A DNA stretch of 7,737 nt from Clostridia bacterium (GTDB taxonomy: Bacteria > Bacillota > Clostridia > RGIG8785), in NCBI GenBank assembly GCA_017620795.1, contig JAGAUM010000127.1, positions 1 through 7,737 of the forward strand. The letters run 5' to 3'. Of the stretch, positions 1 to 5,806 are shown piece by piece (the stretch's first letter is position 1; each line of letters opens with the position of its first letter). A model generated the notes under the pieces. That model searched no databases. It worked only from the letters and a program-made list of their open reading frames with translations, and was not told the origin of the DNA. A program made the translations under genes and the position numbers.

Positions 1-462
1 CCCGAGGGATTGAAGAAAGGCGATGTCATTGACGTATTGGTGGAAGCCATGGGTCGTATCAACTACGGGCCCAACATGCTCGACCGTAAGGGGCTGGTCG
101 GTCAGGTCATGATCGGTCAGCAGGTCTTGCATCATTGGGAAATGACCTCCATTCCCTTGGACAATGTAGCGGATTTGGAGTACAACGGCTTGCCCCAGTG
201 GGGCCCCAGTGTTCTGTCGGCAACTTTAACCACCGACGACCCCACCGACACCTTCATTGACATCACCAACCTGAAAAAAGGTGTGGTCTTTGTCAATGGC
301 CATAACCTGGGCCGGTACTGGAATATTTCCACCCAGCAGACCTTGTACATCCCCGGTTGCTGGTTGAAAAAAGGCGACAACGAGATTGTTGCCGTAGACT
401 TTGACGGCGCCGATGCCGACGAGCTGATTCTAACCGACGAGCATCGCTTGGAATGCTTATAA
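1..462 (+). CDS. Family 35 glycoside hydrolase (beta-galactosidase), C-terminal part
   Basis: The frame is open at the left edge, so only the last 153 residues are present and the catalytic TIM barrel with its two glutamates lies outside the window. What remains resembles the C-terminal galactose-binding-like beta-sandwich of GH35 beta-galactosidases. It has a GRINYGPNMLDRKGL-type stretch near residues 18-32, and FVNGHNLGRYW followed by QQTLYIPGCWLKKGDNEI near residues 97-124, which is the family's typical closing segment. GH35 enzymes release terminal beta-linked galactose from oligosaccharides or glycans. No signal peptide can be judged because the N-terminus is missing, so the location in the cell is unknown. 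A strong terminator starts two bases after the stop codon, so this is the last gene of its transcript and probably a cellular gene unrelated to the phage cluster. An internal TTG at base 10 could be read as a start, but the homology-like sequence continues through it. Confidence 0.88.
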   Translation, partial: PEGLKKGDVIDVLVEAMGRINYGPNMLDRKGLVGQVMIGQQVLHHWEMTSIPLDNVADLEYNGLPQWGPSVLSATLTTDDPTDTFIDITNLKKGVVFVNGHNLGRYWNISTQQTLYIPGCWLKKGDNEIVAVDFDGADADELILTDEHRLECL

Positions 463-463
463 T

Positions 464-491
464 AAAAAAGCACCCTTTTGGGTGCTTTTTT
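464..491 (+). terminator. Rho-independent terminator of the GH35 gene
   Basis: A perfect 12-bp stem, AAAAAAGCACCC (464-475) against GGGTGCTTTTTT (480-491), closes a TTTT loop. The A-tract and T-tract make it potentially bidirectional. It begins just after the TAA at 460-462. Confidence 0.93.
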
Positions 492-517
492 AGTGATATT
501 TGCTTTGTGGGTGAAGT

Positions 518-530
518 TGCCCTTTGGGCA
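518..530. repeat. Short perfect inverted repeat
   Basis: TGCCC (518-522) and GGGCA (526-530) flank a TTT loop. The 5-bp stem has no following T-run, so it is not a convincing terminator. It may be a decayed hairpin or chance. Confidence 0.35.
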
Positions 531-574
531 GTTACGGTAAGAAATTAGGGTTTCAGGAACACTTTAAGTTTTTG

Positions 575-603
575 TTGACTAATACTATTTCAACTGATAT
601 AAT
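575..603 (+). promoter_or_regulatory. Consensus sigma-A promoter with extended -10
   Basis: The -35 box TTGACT (575-580) is followed by a 17-bp spacer and a perfect TATAAT (598-603). A TG one base upstream of the -10 (595-596) makes it an extended -10 promoter. Transcription should begin near 610. The first signal downstream is the hairpin terminator at 706-748, so the default product would be a transcript of about 140 nt. Read-through would carry on into the SLH gene. This is among the best promoter matches in the window. Confidence 0.82.
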
Positions 604-622
604 AAGTTTGAAAAGGTAATTT

Positions 623-688
623 TTGGATTTTAAGAGAGGAATGCTTGACTTGTATTGCATCTTTGTTTTTCCTCTAAAAATAGAATAG
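623..688 (+). CDS. Possible short leader peptide (weak)
   Basis: An open frame lies between the strong promoter and the hairpin terminator. From a TTG at 623 it would give 21 residues, with AAAGG (612-616) six bases upstream as a modest ribosome site. From the ATG at 641 it would give the 15-residue peptide MLDLYCIFVFPLKIE, but there the AGAGAGGA abuts the ATG with no spacer, which is poor. The position would suit a leader peptide of an attenuator, and the peptide is hydrophobic with two Phe codons close together. No strong run of one regulatory codon is present. The frame may simply be chance. Confidence 0.2.
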   Translation: MDFKRGMLDLYCIFVFPLKIE

Positions 689-705
689 ATGACAAACACG
701 TGCAT

Positions 706-748
706 AAAGGCAAGGCTTTCCTCTTTTGAGGAGAGTCTTGCCTTTTTT
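706..748 (+). terminator. Long hairpin terminator or attenuator before the SLH gene
   Basis: An 18-bp stem (706-723 with 728-745, two G-U pairs) closes a TTTT loop and ends in a run of six T (743-748). It lies about 100 nt downstream of the consensus promoter and no sizeable gene precedes it. It therefore either ends a short non-coding RNA or acts as a conditional stop before the SLH gene. The 3' arm is followed within three bases by the Shine-Dalgarno at 751-760. Confidence 0.9.
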
Positions 749-750
749 CG

Positions 751-777
751 AGGGAGGTGGTTATTATGCCAGTTTAA
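751..777 (+). promoter_or_regulatory. Strong ribosome site with a four-codon mini-ORF
   Basis: AGGGAGGTGG (751-760) is a near-full match to the 16S anti-Shine-Dalgarno. Five bases later an ATG (766-768) opens a frame that stops after three residues (MPV, TAA at 775-777). Four bases further on, ATG TAA (781-786) is a start-stop pair in the same frame, which is also the frame of the leader ORF at 829. A ribosome site this good in front of so short a frame suggests either a regulatory mini-ORF or the remains of a decayed small gene. Confidence 0.3.
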
Positions 778-828
778 AAAATGTAAAAGAATATTTTTCG
801 TTATTGTCACAAAGAGAGGAGACTTCAA

Positions 829-894
829 ATGAAACGAAAAATAATTGGTGGAATGAGTTCATTACCATTGGAGGTGGAATTTATTGCTCAATAA
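829..894 (+). CDS. 21-residue leader ORF overlapping the SLH gene start
   Basis: The ORF starts with MKRKIIGG and ends with LEVEFIAQ. It is preceded by AGAGAGGAG (813-821) seven bases before the ATG, a good ribosome site. It ends at 892-894, eleven bases inside the SLH gene, which opens at 884 in another frame. This arrangement is typical of translational coupling: ribosomes finishing the short ORF would be placed on the TTG start of the SLH gene and its Shine-Dalgarno at 870-877, which lies inside this ORF. The peptide is basic at its N-terminus with no recognised domain, and its sequence matches nothing I know. It could act only as a translation-coupling leader. A chance ORF cannot be excluded. 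Confidence 0.45.
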   Translation: MKRKIIGGMSSLPLEVEFIAQ

Positions 895-2023
895 ATTATT
901 AAGAACGAATTTTATTGTTTTGCTGTTTTTGATAAGTTCGATTCCTGTATTGGCGGCAGGGAGCGAAACGATGACTCGCTATGATTGTGTTAGTGTCATT
1001 ATGACAACACCCGAGTTTGGTTTATATAGTGGTTTTTCGGGCATTGATACCACGATACTTGCACAATATTCAGATGCGCAGTTACTTACGGATGAGTATT
1101 CTAAACAAATTGTTAGTGCCGCACTTCATCATGGACTAATTCAAGGATATGATGATAAGACACTGCGTTTGGATAACAAAGTGTCTCGTGCAGAGTTTTC
1201 CTGCATGATTTATCGCATTCGGGAGAACCTGTCAGGCTTGGAGGATATCGTTCTTTATTCCGATAAATATGCAGATGTTTCAGCATGGAATAGGGATGCA
1301 ATTTCTTTTTGCATTGAAAAAGGGCTGATGATCGGACAAGGTGAACACTTTGGTGCAGAGGAAGGTATTACTTACGAACAGTATGAGATTATCAAAAGAA
1401 GATTGCTTTATGGGCTGACAACGCGGGAAAAGTATTGGACATTACATTTGGGTGGTGCTTCGCCAATCTCGATGGAGGATGTTTTGAATTCTGCGTACGC
1501 ATTGGAGTTGGCAGAAGTAAAACTTCCGGCGCATGAAGGAGATACACACGGAAATCTGTCTTCAGCAGAAGTAGCTACTAAAATGGAAAACCATTTGGAA
1601 TTGTTGCGCAATGTTGATGCATCAAAGTTACGAAACGATTTCTACAGAGCATGGGTAACAGATGCCCTTTCCCGCAGCTGGACGCAATCCAGTAAGAAAA
1701 CTTCCGTTTGTGTCAATGGTGGGGAAGCAAAGCTACTGGAGACGCTTATCTCGGAGGGGCAAAACACTTCGGTAGTTCGGGAAAGCATCGTTGTATTCTC
1801 ACCTGTATATAGCAAACACGAAAAATTTTTTCCTGCGTATCAACGATATACGGCTGTAGGGTATGAGTATTTTTGCTATTTTGCCGAATCGGAAGAGGAT
1901 ATACCAGAAGGTTTTGTTTCAGGAATATGGTACCGCCAAAAACTGGTTGCAGACATAAGATACCATCAAAGCTCTATGTGGCAGGAAATAAATATTCAAA
2001 CTAGCGATTTGGTTGAATTGTAA
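884..2023 (+). CDS. Secreted S-layer-homology (SLH) domain protein
   Basis: This 379-residue protein starts with an apparent signal peptide: Lys4 and Arg7, a hydrophobic core FIVLLFLISSIPVL, and a VLAA cleavage site around residues 22-25. The TTG start at 884 is chosen because GGAGGTGG (870-877) lies six bases upstream and the signal peptide begins there. Residues 61-111 match an SLH repeat: YSD near the front, then ALHHGLIQGYDDKTLRLDNKVSRAEF, the usual A-x3-G-x-I-x-G-[YF]-x-D...F/L-x-P/L-x-x-x-V-T/S-R-A-E-F pattern. Residues 129-175 form a second, more divergent one (YADVSAW...AISFCIEKGLMIG). Residues 31-40 look like the tail of another. SLH repeats usually bind pyruvylated secondary cell-wall polymers and hold proteins at the surface. 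Residues 180-379 are not recognised and contain few cysteines. The gene is clearly more A+T-rich than GH35 upstream and the phage genes downstream, and has a terminator on each side. Its role beyond probable surface location is unknown. Confidence 0.8.
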   Translation: MLNKLLRTNFIVLLFLISSIPVLAAGSETMTRYDCVSVIMTTPEFGLYSGFSGIDTTILAQYSDAQLLTDEYSKQIVSAALHHGLIQGYDDKTLRLDNKVSRAEFSCMIYRIRENLSGLEDIVLYSDKYADVSAWNRDAISFCIEKGLMIGQGEHFGAEEGITYEQYEIIKRRLLYGLTTREKYWTLHLGGASPISMEDVLNSAYALELAEVKLPAHEGDTHGNLSSAEVATKMENHLELLRNVDASKLRNDFYRAWVTDALSRSWTQSSKKTSVCVNGGEAKLLETLISEGQNTSVVRESIVVFSPVYSKHEKFFPAYQRYTAVGYEYFCYFAESEEDIPEGFVSGIWYRQKLVADIRYHQSSMWQEINIQTSDLVEL

Positions 2024-2033
2024 GGCGAGCAAG

Positions 2034-2065
2034 AAAAAGGACTTGGATTTTCCAAGTCTTTTTTT
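2034..2065 (+). terminator. Rho-independent terminator of the SLH gene
   Basis: AAAAAGGACTTGGA (2034-2047) pairs with TCCAAGTCTTTTTT (2051-2064) through 14 bp with one G-U pair. The loop is TTT, and the T-run continues to 2065. It starts 11 bases after the SLH stop codon and isolates that gene from the phage operon. Confidence 0.93.
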
Positions 2066-2102
2066 ATTTTCAAAAAAGATGACCAAAAATGAACAAAAGA
2101 AG

Positions 2103-2113
2103 TGTGTTATAGT
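2103..2113 (+). promoter_or_regulatory. Candidate extended -10 promoter of the phage head operon
   Basis: TATAGT (2108-2113) preceded by TGTG at 2103-2106 fits the Gram-positive TRTGN extended -10 element. No good -35 is seen 16-18 bases upstream, only A-rich sequence. The start would be near 2120, immediately before the Shine-Dalgarno at 2121-2129, leaving a very short leader. Some promoter is expected here because a strong terminator lies just upstream and seven same-strand genes follow. Confidence 0.42.
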
Positions 2114-2135
2114 AAGTTCGAAAGGAGGGATACGG

Positions 2136-2318
2136 ATGGCAAAACGCAAGAAAAAAACAGACGCCATCGCCTTTTGGCAGAGCTTACTGAACGACCCTGA
2201 GGCGGACATCAAGGATCGCTTAAAGGCGTCGGAGTTTTTGGCAAAGGCAGAAAACGCCTTCGCCTCGGACGAGCCGAGTGACGGCAAGCTGGAGGTCACC
2301 ATCCGCGTAGTGGAATAA
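2136..2318 (+). CDS. Short small-terminase-like protein
   Basis: A 60-residue basic protein starting MAKRKKKTDAIAFW, with AAAGGAGGG (2121-2129) six bases before the ATG. An in-frame extension to 2013 is rejected because it runs through the SLH terminator. Residues 18-41 (LNDPEADIKDRLKASEFLAKAENAF) resemble the region of clostridial-phage terminase small subunits that precedes their acidic C-terminal tail, and residues 50-60 (GKLEVTIRVVE) resemble that tail. Small terminase subunits recognise the packaging site and stimulate the large-subunit ATPase. The usual N-terminal helix-turn-helix DNA-binding part appears to be missing, since whole family members are normally well over 100 residues. The gene overlaps terL by one base, a position that strongly supports a packaging role. 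It may instead be an unrelated small phage protein. Confidence 0.6.
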   Translation: MAKRKKKTDAIAFWQSLLNDPEADIKDRLKASEFLAKAENAFASDEPSDGKLEVTIRVVE

Positions 2319-3685
2319 TGGAGCTTACCCTGACGGTCACGAAAAAACAAAAGTCTTTTTTAGACGCCACTGCCGATGAGGTCTTATACGGCGGTGCGGC
2401 AGGGGGTGGCAAGAGCTTCGGTCAGGTGGTGGACGCGCTTTTATACGCCTTAAAGTACCCCGGTATCCGCCAGCTGATTTTACGGCGCACCTTCCCCGAG
2501 CTGAAACGGAGTTTGATTTTAACCTCCCTTTCGCTTTTCCCCAAGTCCTGCTGCCGATACCAGACCGCCAACCACCGCTTCGTCTTTCTAAACGGTTCGG
2601 AAATCGAGTTTGGCTACTGCGACAGCGAAAACGACGTGACCCAGTACCAGTCGGCGGAGTACGATGTGATTCGTTTCGACGAGCTGACCCACTTTACCGA
2701 GTTCCAGTACCGCTACCTGCTCTCCCGCATCCGTGGGGTCAACGGCCACCCCAAGCAGGTCAAGTCCACCTCCAACCCAGGCGGGGTAGGACACCAGTGG
2801 GTGAAAGAGCGGTTTATTGGCCATGAGGGGGTCTGGACGGCAGAGGATGGAAGAGGTCGGGTCTTTATCCCTGCCACCGTGCGAGATAACCGTTTTTTGA
2901 TGGAAGCCGACCCCACCTACATCAAGCGGTTAGAACAGCTTCCCGATCAGGAAAAGCGCGCCCTGCTTTATGGGGACTGGGACTTGTTCGAAGGGCAGGC
3001 GTTTGCGGAGTTTCGCAACCTCCGCGAGGGGTATGAAAACCGCATCGGCACCCATGTGATTGCCCCCTTCGCAATTCCGCCTCACTGGCGGCGGTTCCGC
3101 AGCTTCGACTTCGGCTATGCCAAGCCCTTTGCGGTTCAATGGTGGGCGATTGACGAGGACGGACGGGCGTATTTGTACCGTCAGCTCTACGGCTCCACAG
3201 GCAAGCCCAACGAGGGGCTACGGTGGACGGTGCAACAAATCGGTCGGGAGATTGCAACCATCGAAGCCCGATACGAGGCGGGGCAGTCCATCACAGGCAT
3301 TGCCGACCCCAGTATCTGGGACACCTCAAGAGGAGAGTCGGTGGCGGAGATGCTGGAGAAGGTGGGGGTCTACTTCGAGCCGGGGGACAACGCCCGACTG
3401 GCAGGGAAGATGCAGCTGCACTACCGCTTGCAGTTTGACGAGTCGGGGTTTCCCATGCTTTATGTGTTTGAGACCTGTCGGGACTTTATCCGCACCCTGC
3501 CTGCGTTGATTTATGACAAGCACCGACCCGAGGACATCGACACCAACGGAGAGGACCATGACTATGACGCCTGTCGCTATTTTTTGATGGCGAACCCCAT
3601 TGCCGCCAAGCGCCCCAAGCCTTGCGGACATTTCGAGACCGACCCCCTCGACCGAAAAGTGTGGGTCATTGATTTACCGAAATAG
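2318..3685 (+). CDS. terL: Phage terminase large subunit
   Basis: A 455-residue packaging motor with an N-terminal ATPase and a C-terminal RNase H-like nuclease. Visible motifs are an adenine-motif-like Gln11 in KKQKSF, Walker A GGAAGGGKS at 25-33, Walker B VIRFDE at 117-122 with Asp121-Glu122, the coupling motif TSNPGG at 151-156, and GDWD at 219-222. In the nuclease half the likely metal-binding acids are Asp264 (RSFDFGY), Asp330 (GIADPS) and Asp417 in DHDYDACRY. Length and motif order are normal, so the enzyme looks intact. It would cut concatemeric DNA and pump it through the portal using ATP. The ATG overlaps the preceding stop (TAATG). The nearest GGAGGT lies 21 bases upstream, too far for normal initiation, so expression probably relies on reinitiation from the upstream gene. 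Confidence 0.96.
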   Translation: MELTLTVTKKQKSFLDATADEVLYGGAAGGGKSFGQVVDALLYALKYPGIRQLILRRTFPELKRSLILTSLSLFPKSCCRYQTANHRFVFLNGSEIEFGYCDSENDVTQYQSAEYDVIRFDELTHFTEFQYRYLLSRIRGVNGHPKQVKSTSNPGGVGHQWVKERFIGHEGVWTAEDGRGRVFIPATVRDNRFLMEADPTYIKRLEQLPDQEKRALLYGDWDLFEGQAFAEFRNLREGYENRIGTHVIAPFAIPPHWRRFRSFDFGYAKPFAVQWWAIDEDGRAYLYRQLYGSTGKPNEGLRWTVQQIGREIATIEARYEAGQSITGIADPSIWDTSRGESVAEMLEKVGVYFEPGDNARLAGKMQLHYRLQFDESGFPMLYVFETCRDFIRTLPALIYDKHRPEDIDTNGEDHDYDACRYFLMANPIAAKRPKPCGHFETDPLDRKVWVIDLPK

Positions 3686-3695
3686 GAGAGTGAAC

Positions 3696-5225
3696 ATGGA
3701 AAACAAGTTTTTTGAGGAAGTACAACACGCGTTTACCCGATACGTTGCCGAGAAGGCGGCTATTGACCAGGAACTGTTGGACAACGAGGAGTGGTTCCGC
3801 AACCGTTGCTTCGACGGCGGAAAGGACACCGACGGAGGCATCCATGGCGCAGGTGGCTATGTGTATAACATCATCGCCAACAAGCACGCGGACGCTATGG
3901 ACAACTACCCTGACCCCATTTTTCTGCCCCGTGCAGAGGATGATTTGGAGGCGGCAGAGGAGCTGTCCGCAGTTATGCCTGTGATTTTGGCACAGAGCGA
4001 GTTTTATAAGACCTATTCCGAAGGCTGGTGGAGCAAGTTAAAGCATGGCACTGCCGCCTATGGCGCCTTCTGGGACGGAGACAACCTTTGTCTGCGTGAG
4101 ATTGACCTGTTAAACCTCTTTTGGGAGCCTGATATTGAGGACATTCAAGACAGCCGATTCTTGTTCGTGACTCAGGTACTGAGTCGGGAACAGATGGGCG
4201 TTTTGTACCCTCAGGTATCCCCCAGCCAGTATGCAGCACCCATCAACCTCCGTTGCTATGAGCATCGGTTCGACCCCAATCGGGTCTTGGTGGTGGACTG
4301 TTACTATAAAGACCACGGTGTACACTTGCTGAAATTTTGCGGAGATGCAATCCTCTATCATTCCAAAGAGGACAAGCATCTTTCCAAGCAGGGGCTTTAC
4401 CACCATGGCAAGTACCCCGTAGTCTTTGACCGACTGATCGCCAAGCGTGGCACCCCTCAGGGGGTTGGCTACATTGCTCTGTCCCGTGGAGCGCAGGAGT
4501 ATATCGATCATTTAGACAGCCTGCTTTTAAAAAACGCTTTAGTGGCAGGACGCCAGCGTTGGTTCATTAAGGACAACGGCGGTGTCAACGAGCAGGAGTT
4601 CCTAAACTTCGAAAACGACCTGATTCACGTGGCAGGGAGCTTGGAAGAAAGTCACATCCGACCCTTTCAGGCGGCATCGCTTCCTTCGTATGTCCAGTAC
4701 CTTCGGGAACGGAAAATCGAGGAGCTGAAGGAAATCTGTGGCAACCGTGATTTCCAGCAGGGTGGTACCGCCCAAGGGGTCACCGCCTACAGTGCCATTG
4801 TGGCGTTGCAGGAAGCAGGCAACAAGCTAAGCCGTGACATGATTGCTTCCAGTTATGAAAGCTTTCGTGAGCTGATGCGACTTTGCGTGGCACTGGTGGT
4901 GCAATTTTACGATGAGGAGCGGATGTTCCGTGTAACGGGCGATGCGTTTATGGCATTTTCCAACCGTTCCTTGTTGCGCGGTGGGAAGGAAGTGGAGCTG
5001 GACATCGAGGTGCGTGCCCAGAAACAAAACCCCTTCTCCCGTGAGAGCCAGAACCAGCTGATGCTGGAGCTTTACAAGCTGGGGGTGTTCCGTCCCGAGA
5101 ATGCGGCAGCGGCGAAGCTCTTGGTGGCGCAGATGGACTTTAACGGCAGAGATGAACTGTTAAAGACCCTCTCCCTTCAGGAGCAAGCCTACCGAAACGA
5201 GGAGGCAACCCCATGGCAGAACTGA
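3696..5225 (+). CDS. Phage portal protein
   Basis: The 509-residue form starts at the ATG at 3696, seven bases after AGGAG (3684-3688). The same frame is open back to 3600, but that part overlaps terL and lacks a ribosome site. The protein resembles portal proteins of clostridial prophages: NKHADAMDNYPDPIFLPR at 62-79, a WWSKLKHGTAAYGAFW segment at 111-126, DLLNLFWEPDIEDIQDSR at 137-154, and the conserved RDFQQGGTAQGVTAYSAIVA plus LQEAGNKLSRD run at 351-381, whose family form is rich in Gly-Val-Thr-Ala. Twelve copies would form the ring at one capsid vertex through which DNA enters and the tail or neck attaches. The position directly after terL and before scaffold and capsid fits. The last 13 bases overlap the next gene. 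Confidence 0.9.
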   Translation: MENKFFEEVQHAFTRYVAEKAAIDQELLDNEEWFRNRCFDGGKDTDGGIHGAGGYVYNIIANKHADAMDNYPDPIFLPRAEDDLEAAEELSAVMPVILAQSEFYKTYSEGWWSKLKHGTAAYGAFWDGDNLCLREIDLLNLFWEPDIEDIQDSRFLFVTQVLSREQMGVLYPQVSPSQYAAPINLRCYEHRFDPNRVLVVDCYYKDHGVHLLKFCGDAILYHSKEDKHLSKQGLYHHGKYPVVFDRLIAKRGTPQGVGYIALSRGAQEYIDHLDSLLLKNALVAGRQRWFIKDNGGVNEQEFLNFENDLIHVAGSLEESHIRPFQAASLPSYVQYLRERKIEELKEICGNRDFQQGGTAQGVTAYSAIVALQEAGNKLSRDMIASSYESFRELMRLCVALVVQFYDEERMFRVTGDAFMAFSNRSLLRGGKEVELDIEVRAQKQNPFSRESQNQLMLELYKLGVFRPENAAAAKLLVAQMDFNGRDELLKTLSLQEQAYRNEEATPWQN

Positions 5226-5794
5226 ACACGGGCGCAAGTGCAGCGGAACTCGCCCAACCGCAAGGTGACGCAACCGAAACCAGCCCGTCCGTCACCCGGG
5301 AACCCATCTTAGCGTTTTATTCCCAGGACGAGGTCGACCGCTTTATGGGAAAACGCTTAGGCATGCACCGCAGAGCAACCAAGGAATATGAGCAGGTACA
5401 ACCCCTGCTTGAGACGCTGCGGAAAGAGTACGGCTGTGACAGTAACGAGGAGCTTACCAAACTGGTTTTGGGTCAGGCGGAAGCAAGCGGCTTACGCTAC
5501 GGAATCGGCGCCACGACCCCCGAAGAGTGGGCATCCTTTTTACAAGCTTGTCCTGAAGCCGACCCGATCGACGTCGTCAATGACCCCAAGGTCAAAAAGG
5601 CGGTTCGGGCAGGGTACACCTTAAAAGAAGCGTACAAGATTGCTTCGTTGCTCAAAGAGGAGACCGCCCGTCCCCTTGAAAATGGGACGGCACGGCACCG
5701 TAGCAGCATCCGTATGGATGTGTCCCGCTTGACCGAAGCGCAGATGAACGAAATCGCTCGCCGTGTCAAGCGCGGAGAAACCATTCAATTTTAG
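5213..5794 (+). CDS. Probable phage capsid scaffold protein
   Basis: A 193-residue, charged, largely helical protein lying between portal and capsid genes, the usual place of a scaffold. The ATG at 5213 is seven bases after GAGGAGG (5199-5205) and inside the portal's last codons. The N-terminal 30 residues are low complexity (Ala, Gly, Ser, Thr, Gln). Residues 39-90 contain DEVDRFMGKRLG and a predicted helix with PLLETLRKEYG, resembling scaffold proteins of clostridial phages. Residues 113-143 (CPEADPIDVVNDPKVKKAVRAG...EAYKIA) match the usual P-x-x-D-...-NDP-x-[FV]-...-L/V-x-x-G-...-AY pattern. The C-terminus MDVSRLTEAQMNEIARRVKRGETIQF, split here at 168-181 and 182-193, is a basic helix-turn of the kind that binds the capsid shell. 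It would guide shell assembly and leave the particle before or during packaging. No protease is visible in the window. Confidence 0.74.
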   Translation: MAELNTGASAAELAQPQGDATETSPSVTREPILAFYSQDEVDRFMGKRLGMHRRATKEYEQVQPLLETLRKEYGCDSNEELTKLVLGQAEASGLRYGIGATTPEEWASFLQACPEADPIDVVNDPKVKKAVRAGYTLKEAYKIASLLKEETARPLENGTARHRSSIRMDVSRLTEAQMNEIARRVKRGETIQF

Positions 5795-5806
5795 GAGGAA
5801 TAATCC

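Larger units (their letters stand above)
492..828. other. A+T-rich intergenic leader region without a long gene
   Basis: This stretch separates the GH35 terminator from the SLH gene's leader ORF. It holds a short inverted repeat (518-530), a consensus promoter (575-603), a short possible leader ORF (623 or 641 to 688), a long hairpin terminator (706-748), and a strong Shine-Dalgarno (751-760) followed by a four-codon ORF (766-777). A 91-codon frame on the minus strand (553-828) has no start-site support and crosses the terminator hairpin, so it was not accepted as a gene. No tRNA, recognisable riboswitch class or attachment core was seen. Confidence 0.7.

Noticed and set aside
132..473. 113-codon minus-strand frame under the GH35 gene
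   Set aside because: The plus-strand frame matches GH35 C-terminal motifs; the minus frame includes the terminator and has no domain signal.
492..575. Phage attachment core near the GH35 terminator
   Set aside because: No second copy of any long word from this region was seen in the window, and the other end of the element is not present, so it cannot be supported.
738..767. Possible second promoter (TTGCCT, 18 bp, TATTAT) before the SLH gene
   Set aside because: The -35 match is weak and is part of the terminator stem; not strong enough to list, although it would explain SLH expression independent of read-through.
553..828. 91-codon minus-strand frame in the intergenic region
   Set aside because: It crosses the terminator hairpin and the plus-strand promoter, has no ribosome site seen on the minus strand, and shows no recognisable protein pattern.
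2013..2135. N-terminal extension of the small terminase-like gene
   Set aside because: It would run through the SLH terminator, and the ATG at 2136 has a far better ribosome site.
1919..2350. 143-codon minus-strand frame across the SLH terminator and the small terminase gene
   Set aside because: It is antisense to two supported genes and a terminator, and its composition reads like the complement of coding DNA.
3060..3509. 149-codon plus-strand frame inside terL
   Set aside because: It is an out-of-frame shadow of the nuclease-domain coding sequence, rich in Arg/Ser/Pro as expected for a shifted G+C-rich frame.
3600..3695. N-terminal extension of the portal gene
   Set aside because: It lies inside terL without a ribosome site; AGGAG seven bases before 3696 marks the true start.
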